Shown: positions 24,501 through 31,269 of the stretch, piece by piece
How the letters are laid out: each line of letters begins with the position of its first letter
How positions within the stretch are numbered: position 1 is the stretch's first letter
Assembly (NCBI GenBank): GCA_965371445.1
Contig: CBDUYN010000023.1
Coordinates: 20,239-84,238, forward strand
From: DASWIG01 sp965371445
Lineage (GTDB): Bacteria > Acidobacteriota > Thermoanaerobaculia > Multivoradales > J023
Length of the DNA: 64,000 nt
Direction of reading: 5' to 3'
The notes under the pieces: generated by a model
Databases searched by the model: none
The model's input: the letters and a program-made list of their open reading frames with translations, nothing else
Told to the model about the DNA's origin: nothing
Made by a program: the position numbers and the translations under genes

Positions 24501-24705
24501 CGAGACGGCCCTCCGGCCGCAGGACGGCCTGATAGCGGAAGGCTCTCTCGATCTGCCGGCGGGCCTCGAGGACGTCTTCGCCCGGCGATCCGGGCACGGC
24601 CAGCAGCTCCTCCGCCGAGTAGACGAGATCGGGAAGCGGACGCCCCTGCCGGTAGAAACCGGCGTGGGTCAGGACGTCTTCGTAGGCGATGGGAGCGGCA
24701 GTCAT
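21541..24705 (-). CDS. N6-adenine DNA methyltransferase (Eco57I/type IIG-like)
   Basis: About 1,054 residues from an ATG at 24705, chosen because MTAAPIAYEDVLTHAGFY begins a foldable region; longer frames upstream read through non-coding DNA. SAM motif I is VLDLACGSGVFLVEAL and the catalytic motif IV is VVGNPPWTRP, both canonical for gamma-type N6-adenine methylases. An N-terminal region of about 350 residues (FRYQAVLRPEGRLGLTDVYE; LFAWHRAAWNHGQ) could be a nuclease-like or recognition module, but no PD-ExK is evident. The C-terminal ~350 residues probably include target recognition (QGFIKGKTESRKK; YSRRYEGVRVIDEYRAWY). It forms an operon with the smaller gene downstream. The part from about 22,000 to 23,000 is less GC-rich than the rest, suggesting exchange of the recognition segment. 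Confidence 0.85.
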   Translation of the reverse strand: MTAAPIAYEDVLTHAGFYRQGRPLPDLVYSAEELLAVPGSPGEDVLEARRQIERAFRYQAVLRPEGRLGLTDVYELSGSPCIYFKRLDADLDAERLLPRLFAWHRAAWNHGQAPMLWIVSPTQVRILDAYARPPEEPGLDSLRRIEIARFERIAERLEELREKAARHQVESGLFWQGLGKKIDRAKRVDQQLIKDLTSVAERLGGCGLELAEAHQLLLRSVFASYLGARGWLRKDVLREAVGVTSFVEALASPRSAGRMFEWLAKTFNGDVFPEGSSTPYTAAQLAELRFLLEGGDPKSGQRYLWPYEFDVLPVELLSSIYESFAHALEPAEARRRGMHYTPVNLVDLALSQVFDDTLFDEELPLDARVLDLACGSGVFLVEALRRLVGRRLAAGQRLSRKLIRDTLYRQVFGVDTSPGAVHVAAVSLYLAALELDPHPRLGNGVKFEPLIRPRDPKKSSRRRSFNLFEADAFDTGAAYNRQPPFADRSVDVVVGNPPWTRPKGARAGSGPSREEELSHVAYCRERSIPLPFQRPPDQAFVYRAADFATPAARFGFFLSARRFFSDRESTRFSVEALLKRFVPRLAVNLSSLHREDVFPTAKHPSMLLISRNRIAERGAEFVLVAPDRRKDFKRHGTIEIDPVHLKTLSVQRAASEEGFLKVASWGSARDVDLINHLRLLPPLGEVAKKIEKEAEKRIRLGQGFIKGKTESRKKDVSPKFLEKELPCLENAGFTPFEFDVEGLDPFAYERLERLRSEELYEGPRLLVRLAPVGSRFVASLCPVDAVYSRRYEGVRVIDEYRAWYSCVLGILNSSTMTYFMLMTSAEWGVERNNIYSEDVYRLPVPTLESEGSASVKRVARLTDRLRDDARRSRPIVEADLKSLDRLVFDLYGLSSGQRVLIEDLVDSTLDLYRKVEASKHMLPTPHEELVAYAERFTGVVDGYLAVRGASKLVTEIYGLPDSTPLRVVKLRLVDRSSDEPALSNVPMSGLEPLLERIAETLPDAMRERLHTRRYLRIYGEDELYVVKPNQRRFWTRSAGLNDADAVLAEHLRHL

Positions 24706-24879
24706 CGGGATGGGCTCTCGTTTTACGGATGCTACACCATCCGCCCCACGATGCCAAGCCCAGCGCGAGGCGGACTGGGATCGGACGTCACCTCCCGAGC
24801 TCATAGGTTCGCGAACGCTTCGCCAGCCGGGCTGTCCGAAGGCCGCTCGCCCGGCACTAAAGGCCGGCGTGGCATCCAC

Positions 24880-24897
24880 TGTAAACCGAACGTAAAA
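24880..24897 (+). promoter_or_regulatory. OmpR-type box upstream of the VWA-PspA operon
   Basis: TGTAAACCGAACGTAAAA, identical to 20833-20850: half sites TGTAAAC and CGTAAAA spaced by 4. It lies about 100 bases upstream of the VWA gene. A possible -10 (TATAAC, 24951-24956) follows in an AT-rich stretch. A reversed half site (CGTTTTAC, 24909-24916) is nearby. Likely bound by the regulator encoded at 20073-20801. Confidence 0.55.
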
Positions 24898-24996
24898 ACC
24901 ACACGACCCGTTTTACTTTTGTTTTTCCGCAATTCCTTTCGTTTCATCGTATAACTTTAGGAGGACATGAAACGTCGAACGACAAGGAGGCAAGTC

Positions 24997-26463
24997 ATGA
25001 AGAATGCGCGAACGAAACGAATCGGAATCTTAACCGTCCTGACGCTTACGCTCGCCACCCTCGTCGGCCAGCTCGTCACCCGCGCCCTGCCGGGCGGCGA
25101 CGGAGCCGACTTCGTCCTACCGGAAGGCCGGCGCGACGTTACGATCACGGGACGGCTCGATCGCACCGCGGTGCTCGCGGGCGACGGCGGGACGGTGATG
25201 ATGGAGCTGCGGCTCCGGGCCGCGGAATCGGTGAGCGCCCTGCCGCGCCTCGCCACCGACTTCGTCGTCGTTCTCGACCGCTCGGGCTCGATGAACGGGG
25301 ACAAGCTCGCGACGGCACGCTCGGCGGTAAGAGAGCTCATCAACCAGCTCGACGAACGCGACCGCCTGGCGCTTGTCACCTACGAGAGCGGCGCCGAAGT
25401 GGCGATCCCGTTCGCTCCGGCGACCGAGGCGGCGCGCGCCGAGTGGCGCCAAGCCGTCGACACCATCGCAAGCGCCGGCGGCACCAACATGAGCCTCGGC
25501 CTCGACCTGGCGCTCAACCTCCTCGAGAGCCCTTCCGAGGACGGCCGCTTCGCCGCACGCCGCATTCTCCTCCTCTCCGACGGACACGCCAACGAAGGCG
25601 ACGCAACCCCCGAGGGTCTGACAGCGCGATGCCTGCGGGCAGCGCGCTCCGAAGCCGTGTTGACGACGATCGGCGTTGGCGAGGGCTTCAACGAATTCCT
25701 CATGATCTCTCTCGCCGACGCCGGGACGGGAAACTTCTACTACCTCCAGGACCGTGAGGAAAGCACCCAGGAGCTCGCCTCGATCTTCACCCAGGAGCTC
25801 GCCGCCACCCGCGAGACCGTGGCCCGGGCCCTCGCTGTCGAGATCGAGCCCGGCGGCGGCGTCCGGGTCGTCGACGCGGCGGGCTATCCCCTGGAGCGCG
25901 GCGACGGCGGTCGCGTCACCTTTCGTCCGGGGAGCCTCTTCGCGGGACAGGAGCGCCGCGTCTGGGTGAGCTTCGCCGTCGCCGGTGAAGGCGGCGCCGT
26001 CGACCTGGACCCCGTCGACCTGGGAAGTGTCACCGCCACCTACGTGCGCGACGAGAAACCCTACACCGTCGCGCTCCAGGGCCTGCCCAAAGTCGAGCGG
26101 GTGAGAGAGGTTGAGGAGGTCTACGCCCGGACGGACCGCTCCGCCTGGGAGCGCTCGGTCGTCGAAGAGGACTACAGCCGGCTGCGCCAGCGCCTGGCGC
26201 GCCTCGTCCGCAGCGGTCAGCGCGACGACGCCATTCAGGAGATCGAGTCCTACCGGAACGAAAAGAGCGAGATGAACGCGGTCCTCGAAAGCGACGAGGT
26301 ACGGCGCAACCTCGACGAAGTCGAAGAGCTCAAGAAAAAAGTCGAAGACGCCTTCACCGGCGCCGACCAGGCCCGCAAGCAAAACCTTCTCTCGAAGGCT
26401 CAGATGATCCGTGCCGTCGACGAGCGCCGCGCCGGGAGTAAAAGAGCAGGCGCGCAGCAGTAG
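24997..26463 (+). CDS. membrane-anchored VWA-domain protein (YfbK-like)
   Basis: 488 residues from the ATG at 24997, preceded by AAGGAGG at 6 bases; an upstream ATG at 24967 has its box too close. An N-terminal membrane segment or signal (IGILTVLTLTLATLVGQLV) precedes a complete VWA domain: MIDAS DRSGSMNG at 94-101, the Thr in SAGGTNMSLGL and the Asp in LLSDGHANEGD. The C-terminal third is helical and charged (REVEEVYARTDRSAWERSV; LDEVEELKKKVEDAF), a likely coiled coil. Such proteins bind partners through the metal site in the periplasm or at the membrane. It is first in a three-gene operon with a PspA-like protein and a membrane protein, which points to an envelope-stress role. Confidence 0.85.
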   Translation: MKNARTKRIGILTVLTLTLATLVGQLVTRALPGGDGADFVLPEGRRDVTITGRLDRTAVLAGDGGTVMMELRLRAAESVSALPRLATDFVVVLDRSGSMNGDKLATARSAVRELINQLDERDRLALVTYESGAEVAIPFAPATEAARAEWRQAVDTIASAGGTNMSLGLDLALNLLESPSEDGRFAARRILLLSDGHANEGDATPEGLTARCLRAARSEAVLTTIGVGEGFNEFLMISLADAGTGNFYYLQDREESTQELASIFTQELAATRETVARALAVEIEPGGGVRVVDAAGYPLERGDGGRVTFRPGSLFAGQERRVWVSFAVAGEGGAVDLDPVDLGSVTATYVRDEKPYTVALQGLPKVERVREVEEVYARTDRSAWERSVVEEDYSRLRQRLARLVRSGQRDDAIQEIESYRNEKSEMNAVLESDEVRRNLDEVEELKKKVEDAFTGADQARKQNLLSKAQMIRAVDERRAGSKRAGAQQ

Positions 26464-26492
26464 GGACGTCCTTTTGGAAGGAAGGTAAGGAA

Positions 26493-27047
26493 ATGAGTTT
26501 TCTAAACCGTTTGACGACTCTGGCGAAAGCCGACGCCCACGGCGTGGTCGACGCCCTGGAGGACAAGGCCCTGCTGCTGCGCCAGCACGTCCGTGAGGCC
26601 GGCGAGGAGCTGGAGAGAAAACGTTGCCGAATCGCGGCGCTCGACACCGAGGAAAAGGACCTGGTGGCTCGTGCCGCCGCGGTTTCGGTAAAGAAAGCGG
26701 CGCTCGAGGACGACGTCCGCCTCGCCCTCGCCGAAGGCGAAGACGACCTGGCACGCTTCGCGATCAAGAAGCTCCTGCCGCTCGGCGAGCGGCTCGGCTC
26801 GATCGAGCGCCGCCGGGAAGCGCTCGCCAAAGAACGCGCCGAGCTTCAAGAGGAGCTGGGCCGCCAGGAGGCGGAGTACGACGAGCTCAAAGAGCGAATC
26901 CGCGGCTACCTCGCGAGCCACGGCAAGGACGAGCCGTGGGCGGTCGGTGCCGAGGAGGACCTCTACAGCCCGGCCGTCGCCGACGAGGAGGTCGAGCTCG
27001 AGCTCCTGCGCCGTAAGAAAGCGGCCGCCCAGGAAGGAGGTGGATGA
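26493..27047 (+). CDS. PspA/IM30-family protein
   Basis: 184 residues, almost entirely alpha-helical coiled coil, starting MSFLNRLTTLAKADAHGVVD like PspA/Vipp1. The heptad-rich middle (LLLRQHVREAGEELERKRCR; SIERRREALAKERAELQEEL) fits the hairpin of helices that polymerises on membranes (ESCRT-III relatives). It is shorter than E. coli PspA (222 residues) and ends in an acidic plus basic tail. It sits between the VWA gene (30 bases upstream) and a small polytopic protein (overlapping), a combination that suggests bilayer repair or phage-shock-type protection. The preceding box GGAAGGAAGG supports the start. Confidence 0.85.
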   Translation: MSFLNRLTTLAKADAHGVVDALEDKALLLRQHVREAGEELERKRCRIAALDTEEKDLVARAAAVSVKKAALEDDVRLALAEGEDDLARFAIKKLLPLGERLGSIERRREALAKERAELQEELGRQEAEYDELKERIRGYLASHGKDEPWAVGAEEDLYSPAVADEEVELELLRRKKAAAQEGGG

Positions 27048-27574
27048 TGCGTGCCCGGCGCTTCGCGGAGAGCCTGCTTTTCGCGCTGCTGGCGGCCCTC
27101 GGTGCCATCCCCTGGACGCTGGCCGCCGGTGCCGCCGTCGGTAGGGGGCGGGCCGAGGCCCTCTACCTGCTCGCCCTGGCCGCCCTTTACCTGGTATGGA
27201 TCGCACCCAGTTGGCCGCAAAAGCTCCGGAGCGGTGTGCTCGCCGCGGTGGCGGCGGCGGCTCTGGCCTTTGTGCCGGTTCCGGCGTGGGCGGCGGCGGC
27301 GCTTCTCGTCGCCGTCGGGCGAAGCGGCCTCCTCTACCGGACGAAGCCGGCGCGGGCGGTGGTGACCGAGGCGGTGCTGGTGGGCGGCGGGCTCGCCTTC
27401 GCGGGCTGGCTCGCGGGTCCGTCGCTGCTCGACGCGGCGCTCGCGGTCTGGGGCTTCTACCTCCTCCAGAGCGTCTACTTCCTCCTCGGTGGGGTCGCCG
27501 AGCGCCGCGAGGAGGCGCGCACCGATCCTTTCGAGGACGCGCACCGCCGGGCGATGGCCGTCATGGAGGGCTGA
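27047..27574 (+). CDS. small polytopic membrane protein of the PspA operon
   Basis: 175 residues with about five hydrophobic segments (SLLFALLAALGAIPWTLAAG; LYLLALAALYLVWIA; SGVLAAVAAAALAFVPV; AVVTEAVLVGGGLAFAGWLA; LAVWGFYLLQSVYFLLGG) and a cytoplasmic acidic C-terminus. Two adjacent ATGs (27044, 27047) overlap the pspA stop; the second is 6 bases from AAGGAGG and is preferred. No named family. It may be the membrane receptor or partner of the PspA-like protein, by analogy with PspB/PspC or LiaF; that is an inference from the operon. Confidence 0.75.
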   Translation: MRARRFAESLLFALLAALGAIPWTLAAGAAVGRGRAEALYLLALAALYLVWIAPSWPQKLRSGVLAAVAAAALAFVPVPAWAAAALLVAVGRSGLLYRTKPARAVVTEAVLVGGGLAFAGWLAGPSLLDAALAVWGFYLLQSVYFLLGGVAERREEARTDPFEDAHRRAMAVMEG

Positions 27575-27590
27575 ACGTGGGAAGGGAGGA

Positions 27591-27637
27591 TGGTGCGCCC
27601 GAAGGGATTCGAACCCCTGACCTCCGGAGGCCGTCGC
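27591..27637 (-). other. tRNA-Arg(CCG) 3-prime fragment, candidate attachment site
   Basis: Aligns with the 3-prime half of the intact tRNA-Arg at 29676-29752: both share TGGTGCGCCCGA, GATTCGAACC, TGACCT and CCGGAGGCCGT in the same order and orientation. The fragment lacks six bases of the anticodon stem and has paired (compensatory) changes in the T stem, so it comes from a once functional tRNA rather than random drift. Together with the intact gene it brackets 2 kb of accessory DNA, the usual picture after integration into a tRNA gene. Confidence 0.65.
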
Positions 27638-27750
27638 CTTTTAGGCAGTAAGCCTACTTCTCATCAGTTGTTTACGGATATGAGCATGCAGGTGCGGTCA
27701 CCAACCCGGTCACCAAAAAGAGCGAACTCGCTCAGATTCGCTCTCGGAAA

Positions 27751-28236
27751 TCAGGACTTCGGGGAAGTGGGATAGACTTGGTGCTTAGGATCCCACCATA
27801 GGACCAGGAAGACGTTTTCCTCTCGAAATCCCCAGACCCTCTCTATGCTGCCAACGCGCAGAGAAATCAGGGAGTCTAGGTCGTCTAGCTGGATCTCAAC
27901 AAGTCGGTCTTGGGCAGCTTTGCCGAGTTCTCCGATCGCAATCGCGTGATTCTGGCTTTTGTCTCTGATCAGGATCTCGTTCCAGGTCATCGACTCAAAG
28001 TTGCCGAGCCTGTCCCGAACAGCGACAGCTTTGGCTCGGTCGATACAGTGCCAACCAAACGGTCCGGCTACCTCTGTCTTGGAGACCCTCCAAACCGGCC
28101 GCAGCCTCATATAGTCGGGCCGATCGTCTTTGGCAATTGCGGGTTGCCGCGTCCCGCTCGGCCTGGCATCAGGACTCACGGCCGGCTTCTTCCGCGCCTT
28201 GGGGTACCTCTTATTCCGGTCTCGCTTCTTGGTCAA
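27751..28236 (-). CDS. candidate toxin partner of the Panacea antitoxin
   Basis: 161 residues. Its ATG at 28236 overlaps the end of the Panacea gene (ATGA). A basic N-terminus (MTKKRDRNKRYPKARKKPAV) precedes a compact domain with GWHCIDRAKAVAVRDRLGNF and a strong C-terminal motif ERVWGFREENVFLVLWWDP then KHQVYPT. The last motif resembles the end of small RelE-like or similar toxins, but I do not recognise a named family. By operon logic (small gene directly behind a Panacea antitoxin gene) it is the cognate toxin. The mechanism is unknown. Confidence 0.6.
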   Translation of the reverse strand: MTKKRDRNKRYPKARKKPAVSPDARPSGTRQPAIAKDDRPDYMRLRPVWRVSKTEVAGPFGWHCIDRAKAVAVRDRLGNFESMTWNEILIRDKSQNHAIAIGELGKAAQDRLVEIQLDDLDSLISLRVGSIERVWGFREENVFLVLWWDPKHQVYPTSPKS

Positions 28237-28892
28237 ATCAAGCTGCCGTAGTACTCCGCCATAGCATCATGGCTGATGAGGCTGGTGCCTCGCTCCCCGA
28301 GGGCAAGGGTACCCCGCGCCACGCGCCAGGGGTCCTCGCGGTGCGTCAACTCGCTGAGCCACTGAGAACTCTTTGAGTCGTAGTAGTCCAGCACGGTATC
28401 GACCGTCTCCCGTTGGGTCCGCGTCAGCCTCGACGGGTTGCCCTTCGGCCACTTGCTGACCGTGAACTGGCCGCGATGGACATCGTAAAGCTGCGGCACT
28501 ACCGGGCCGTTGGCCCATGCCTCAATCCGGGCGGTGAACAGCGGCTCCTCGTCCCACACGAGCGACCAAGCCTGGCTGTAGTACGCCAGCTTTTGCAGCT
28601 TCATCGCCGTCATGGGTCCGGCCTTCTCCAGGATGTACGCGGCGACATCGTGAACGGGCATCGATCCCTCGGCTGGGGGCCTCTGGTCGGCCAACTGGTC
28701 AGCCGAACTCGCGGCCGTCCCGCCAACGACGCGCATCTGGCCACCCGTATCCGTACTCACGACCGTCCCGCCAGCGCTTAGTCCGCGTGCGCCGCTCGTT
28801 TGCGAAGCGCTGAGCTGGTCGAGTGGGCGATTGGCCGAAGACGAGTCGGTGGCGTCTTGCCTGAACCCTGGTGTCCTCTCGCTATTCGGCAT
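28233..28892 (-). CDS. Panacea (DUF4065)-domain antitoxin-like protein
   Basis: 219 residues. From residue 78 it reads MPVHDVAAYILEKAGPMTAM then KLQKLAYYSQAWSLVW, the signature N-terminal helices of the Panacea/GepA (DUF4065) domain, followed by EAWANGPVVPQLYDVHRGQF and the typical SSQWLSELTHREDPW. Panacea domains neutralise many unrelated toxins. The first 77 residues are a low-complexity Ser/Thr/Gly/Ala-rich extension. The start at 28892 has an AGGAGG box; an internal ATG at 28661 after GAGGGA could give a domain-only form. It overlaps the DUF3467-like gene by 11 bases and the putative toxin by 4. Confidence 0.85.
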   Translation of the reverse strand: MPNSERTPGFRQDATDSSSANRPLDQLSASQTSGARGLSAGGTVVSTDTGGQMRVVGGTAASSADQLADQRPPAEGSMPVHDVAAYILEKAGPMTAMKLQKLAYYSQAWSLVWDEEPLFTARIEAWANGPVVPQLYDVHRGQFTVSKWPKGNPSRLTRTQRETVDTVLDYYDSKSSQWLSELTHREDPWRVARGTLALGERGTSLISHDAMAEYYGSLI

Positions 28893-29199
28893 CGGCCGCC
28901 TCCTCTGCTTTGGTCAAAGCCTGTGCCGTCTCCTTGAACCTAGCGACGTTCTGCTGGACTGCGTCGGCAACCCGCATCATCGTCTGTGGGGTCAGAGCTA
29001 TCTTTGCCACTGGCCTGACGTGCACCTCCTCAATGCTCTCTCCCTGAAGTACGACCGCAGGCACTAAGGCTTCTCCGAAAATCAGATAAAACTCATGGCC
29101 GCCCGCGTGCGACACGATGGCTTGGTTCGCGTACACGGTCGGCAAGCCGGTGTTGTCATCCCAGCGCAGCTTGACCGCCTGGACTTCCGTCTTCGCCAT
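28882..29199 (-). CDS. DUF3467-like small protein
   Basis: About 105 residues from the ATG at 29199, which has GGGGAGGA 6-8 bases upstream; the ATG at 29223 lacks a good box. The pattern GLPTVYANQAIVSHAGGHEF then YLIFGEALVP and KIALTPQTMMRVADAVQQNV matches DUF3467 (Y-A-N-x5-S...F-x-L-x-F-G...M/L-(S/T)-P...N). The family function is unknown. Here it is the first gene of a leftward three-gene operon with the Panacea pair, and so may be a third component. Confidence 0.65.
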   Translation of the reverse strand: MAKTEVQAVKLRWDDNTGLPTVYANQAIVSHAGGHEFYLIFGEALVPAVVLQGESIEEVHVRPVAKIALTPQTMMRVADAVQQNVARFKETAQALTKAEEAADAE

Positions 29200-29244
29200 A
29201 GGGTCTGTCCTCCCCTTCGACACTACAGAGAGCCTGCCCTAGTG

Positions 29245-29493
29245 TCAACCATGGCTCATCTGCCGGGAAGCCGAATTCTGGGGCCGACTTGCTACGGGCC
29301 GTAGAGAGGTGGCATGGTGACGGCCAGGTCTTCGGTAGGTGAACACGAAGCGCACCCGGCCCCGTCTCGCCCAGGCGTGGAGGCCCGGCTGCTCAGCGTC
29401 GGCCACGTATGCCTCGAATGACGGGTCCGCCTGGGCCTTGCTCCTCAGCTTGTCGAGCTTCGCGATGGTGAGCTTCTCGGCCGCTCTCGCCAT
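29245..29493 (-). pseudogene. tyrosine integrase, N-terminal arm-binding fragment
   Basis: The first ~57 residues (MARAAEKLTIAKLDKLRSKA; FEAYVADAEQPGLHAWARRG; RVRFVFTYRRPGRHH) match the arm-type DNA-binding domain (DUF4102-like) of phage/island integrases, with the strand pattern Y-x-V-x-D-x6-G-L-x3-A. After that the sequence leaves the family and stops at 29245; SAM-like and catalytic R-H-R-Y parts are absent. Its place, 180 bases from tRNA-Arg(CCG) and reading away from it, is the standard integrase position. Confidence 0.7.
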
Positions 29494-29675
29494 GACCGCC
29501 TCCTTCCGACTCTCGGCCTCGGGAGGCTGTTGGAAGCCCCTTTGAGGCCGTGGTCACCATGCTAGCACGAAAACGAGCGTATCAGTGCGTACAGCAGCAG
29601 GAAGAGGGTGGTCCCTGGAAGGGGCTACCGGGATGGCGTTTCGCCCGGTCTTGCCTGGGTTTCCTAGTGGGGGGA

Positions 29676-29752
29676 TGGTGCGCCCGACAGGATTCGAACC
29701 TGTGACCTACGGCTCCGGAGGCCGTTGCTCTATCCAGCTGAGCTACGGGCGC
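29676..29752 (-). tRNA. tRNA-Arg (CCG)
   Basis: 77 bases including encoded CCA. Acceptor stem GCGCCCG/CGGGCGC, D arm with AGCTCAGCTGGATAGAGC, anticodon loop CCTCCGGA with anticodon CCG, T loop TTCGAAT. All stems pair. It reads codon CGG and is the integration target of the adjacent element. Confidence 0.95.
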
Positions 29753-29775
29753 GTGCTGTTCAAAGACGGTCGAGG

Positions 29776-29852
29776 TGGCCTGCCTGGAGGGATTCGAACC
29801 CCCGACCCGCGGCTTAGAAGGCCGCCGCTCTATCCAACTGAGCTACAGGCAG
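29776..29852 (-). tRNA. tRNA-Arg (TCT)
   Basis: 77 bases including encoded CCA. Acceptor CTGCCTG/CAGGCAG, anticodon stem GCGGC/GCCGC with loop CTTCTAA (anticodon TCT), T loop TTCGAAT. Reads AGA/AGG codons. Confidence 0.95.
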
Positions 29853-29873
29853 CCCGAGGGAGACCGCGCACTA

Positions 29874-29947
<74 letters not shown>

Positions 29948-30172
29948 TCGGAAACGCGGACACAGAGCATAAGGATAGCACAGCAGGCTTGTCAATCGCC
30001 ACGACGGGTCGTCGTCTGCCAGGCGGGTGTCGACGAAGGCGCGGACGGCGCGCAGGCCTTCGGGCTCCCGGGTGGTCCTCGGGGTCCACTTCTTGCGGTT
30101 CGCTGCCACGGCGTCCTCCGTCGGTCCGGGCCGATCGATTGCCTGGGCCGGCCGAGATCGACCTCGTCCGGC
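29948..30172. other. spacer between tRNA cluster and HicB remnant
   Basis: No gene is well supported. A leftward frame from 30109 begins MAANRKKWTPRTTREPEGLR and runs for about 44 plausible residues (AVRAFVDTRLADDDPSWRL) before entering the tRNA-Pro gene, so at best it is a remnant of a small protein. Confidence 0.4.
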
Positions 30173-30485
30173 TCAGACTGTCTGAAAACCGACGACCAGC
30201 TGTCGTCCCACGACGGCCAGAGCGTTTTCGATCCGAGGGAGCTTCGAAGGATGAAGCGGGTCGAGTAGACGGCGTACGGCCTTCTCGTCGCAGTCGAGCC
30301 GTCGCGCGAGCTCGACCTTGGTCAGATTCTCCTCGCGCATTGCCAGACAGAGGGACGCTTTGCCAGCCATCTGGGCGTACAGAGTCACCCTGGGTGATCG
30401 CCTCGAGCAGGTCGCGGAAGGTGACGACGAAGCCGCTGTTGTCTTCGTCCGGGGTCAAGAGGGCAGGATACACGAACGTCTGCAT
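30173..30485 (-). pseudogene. HicB antitoxin, middle deleted and frameshifted
   Basis: From an ATG at 30485: MQTFVYPALLTPDEDNSGFV then VTFRDLLEAITQG, the standard HicB N-terminal strand-helix unit. Immediately after, in another frame, comes TLYAQMAGKASLCLAMREEN and VELARRLDCDEKAVRRLLDP ending ALAVVGRQLVVGFQTV, the standard HicB C-terminal HTH. About 50 residues between them are missing and the frame changes at GGTGACTC, a possible microhomology junction. Neither half alone would be a complete antitoxin; the C-terminal HTH could still be made from the GTG at 30388. Confidence 0.75.
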
Positions 30486-30488
30486 GCT

Positions 30489-30597
30489 CTACTCCTGCAA
30501 GTCTTCCAGTTTCAGGCCGAGTTGGCTGAGGATTCCATGCATGGTTCCTCTCCTGAGCTCAAGAGGCATCTCACCCTCCGCGACGCGTTTGCGATTC
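30489..30597 (-). pseudogene. HicA toxin, C-terminal remnant
   Basis: In the frame stopping at TAG (30491-30489) the peptide reads GEMPLELRRGTMHGILSQLG then LKLEDLQE, resembling the HicA end (E-L-x-x-G-T-L-x-x-I-L-x-Q-x-G-(L/I)-x-x-E-x-(F/L)). It lies directly upstream of the hicB remnant, as hicA should. Its 5-prime part is replaced by the end of the Uma2 gene. Confidence 0.5.
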
Positions 30598-31185
30598 TCA
30601 GCGGGCTTCCGGCTCCTCGCCCTCGGCCCAGAGCCGTCCCAGCGGGATCTCCAATCCCTCGAAGCCGTCGGGGGCGAAGACCGCGTCTCCCTCCAGCGCC
30701 TCGACGATGCTGTAGACGCCGCCGCGCAGCACCAGTCGTTCCAGGGTCTGTGCCTCCGGGTCGATCAGCCAGTACTCGGGTACCTGGAGCGACGCATAGT
30801 CGTGGAGGTTGCGGACGCAGTCTTTCGACCGGCTGCCGGCCGAGATCACCTCGACGACGAGGTCCGGGCGCCCTGTCTCGAGGCCCTGCTCCTGTCCCTC
30901 GGGGAGGTTGCCCCGGCGGTAGTACTGGACGTCCGGCATGACGCCGCGCTGGTCGTCGATCCGCAGCTTGTATCCCGAGGCCAGGACCTGGCCGGCGTTC
31001 CGCGTCCAGCTCCAATGGCCGAGCAGGATGATGAGCGCGGCGACGATGCGCTCGTGGGTCTTGGTGGGCACTTCGACCTCCACGAAACGGCCATCGACGA
31101 GCTCGCGGGCGTCGTCCTCGTCGAGGTCGATGAAGTCCTTCCAGGTGAAGGTATTCGGGGTTTGGGCTTGCGCTGGCTCCGGCAT
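30598..31185 (-). CDS. Uma2 family protein (DUF820, PD-(D/E)xK-like)
   Basis: 195 residues. Typical Uma2 landmarks: TWKDFIDLDEDDARELVDGR with the E-L-(V/I)-x-G-x-(L/F) strand, KTHERIVAALIILLGHW, GVMPDVQYYRRG with the P-D catalytic pair, and DLVVEVISAGSRSKDCVRNL with the E-V-(I/L)-S strand, then the L-x-x-Y-x-x-x-x-V-P-E-Y-W-(L/V)-I-D signature. The fold is nuclease-like; biological function unknown and often present in many copies per genome. Upstream (31251-31269) lies an inverted repeat that may be a TetR-type operator. Confidence 0.85.
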   Translation of the reverse strand: MPEPAQAQTPNTFTWKDFIDLDEDDARELVDGRFVEVEVPTKTHERIVAALIILLGHWSWTRNAGQVLASGYKLRIDDQRGVMPDVQYYRRGNLPEGQEQGLETGRPDLVVEVISAGSRSKDCVRNLHDYASLQVPEYWLIDPEAQTLERLVLRGGVYSIVEALEGDAVFAPDGFEGLEIPLGRLWAEGEEPEAR

Positions 31186-31250
31186 GACGCTTTCAGCCTA
31201 TCGCACCGGACCGTGGATCGCATCCGGGCGTGCGCGGCGGCGGCGGAAGC

Positions 31251-31269
31251 TGACCGGAACGCCCGGTCA
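31251..31269. promoter_or_regulatory. inverted repeat, candidate TetR-type operator 1
   Basis: TGACCGG-AACGC-CCGGTCA, a perfect 7-bp inverted repeat with 5-base spacer. It lies in the divergent region between Uma2 and the TetR gene and shares TGACCGG with the second site at 31400. Confidence 0.5.

Larger units (their letters stand above)
27591..29675. mobile_element. degraded integrative element at tRNA-Arg(CCG)
   Basis: Left edge: displaced tRNA 3-prime fragment (27591-27637). Right edge: intact tRNA-Arg(CCG) at 29676. Just inside the right edge is an integrase N-terminal remnant (29245-29493), the expected position for a tyrosine recombinase. Cargo: DUF3467-like protein, Panacea-domain antitoxin and its putative toxin, all leftward. 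The DNA is visibly less GC-rich than flanks. No intact recombinase remains, so the element is probably fixed. Confidence 0.65.

Noticed and set aside
27590..27775. Short frame starting in the tRNA fragment (MVRPKGFEPLTSGG-like)
   Set aside because: This is the well-known spurious translation of tRNA sequence, not a protein.
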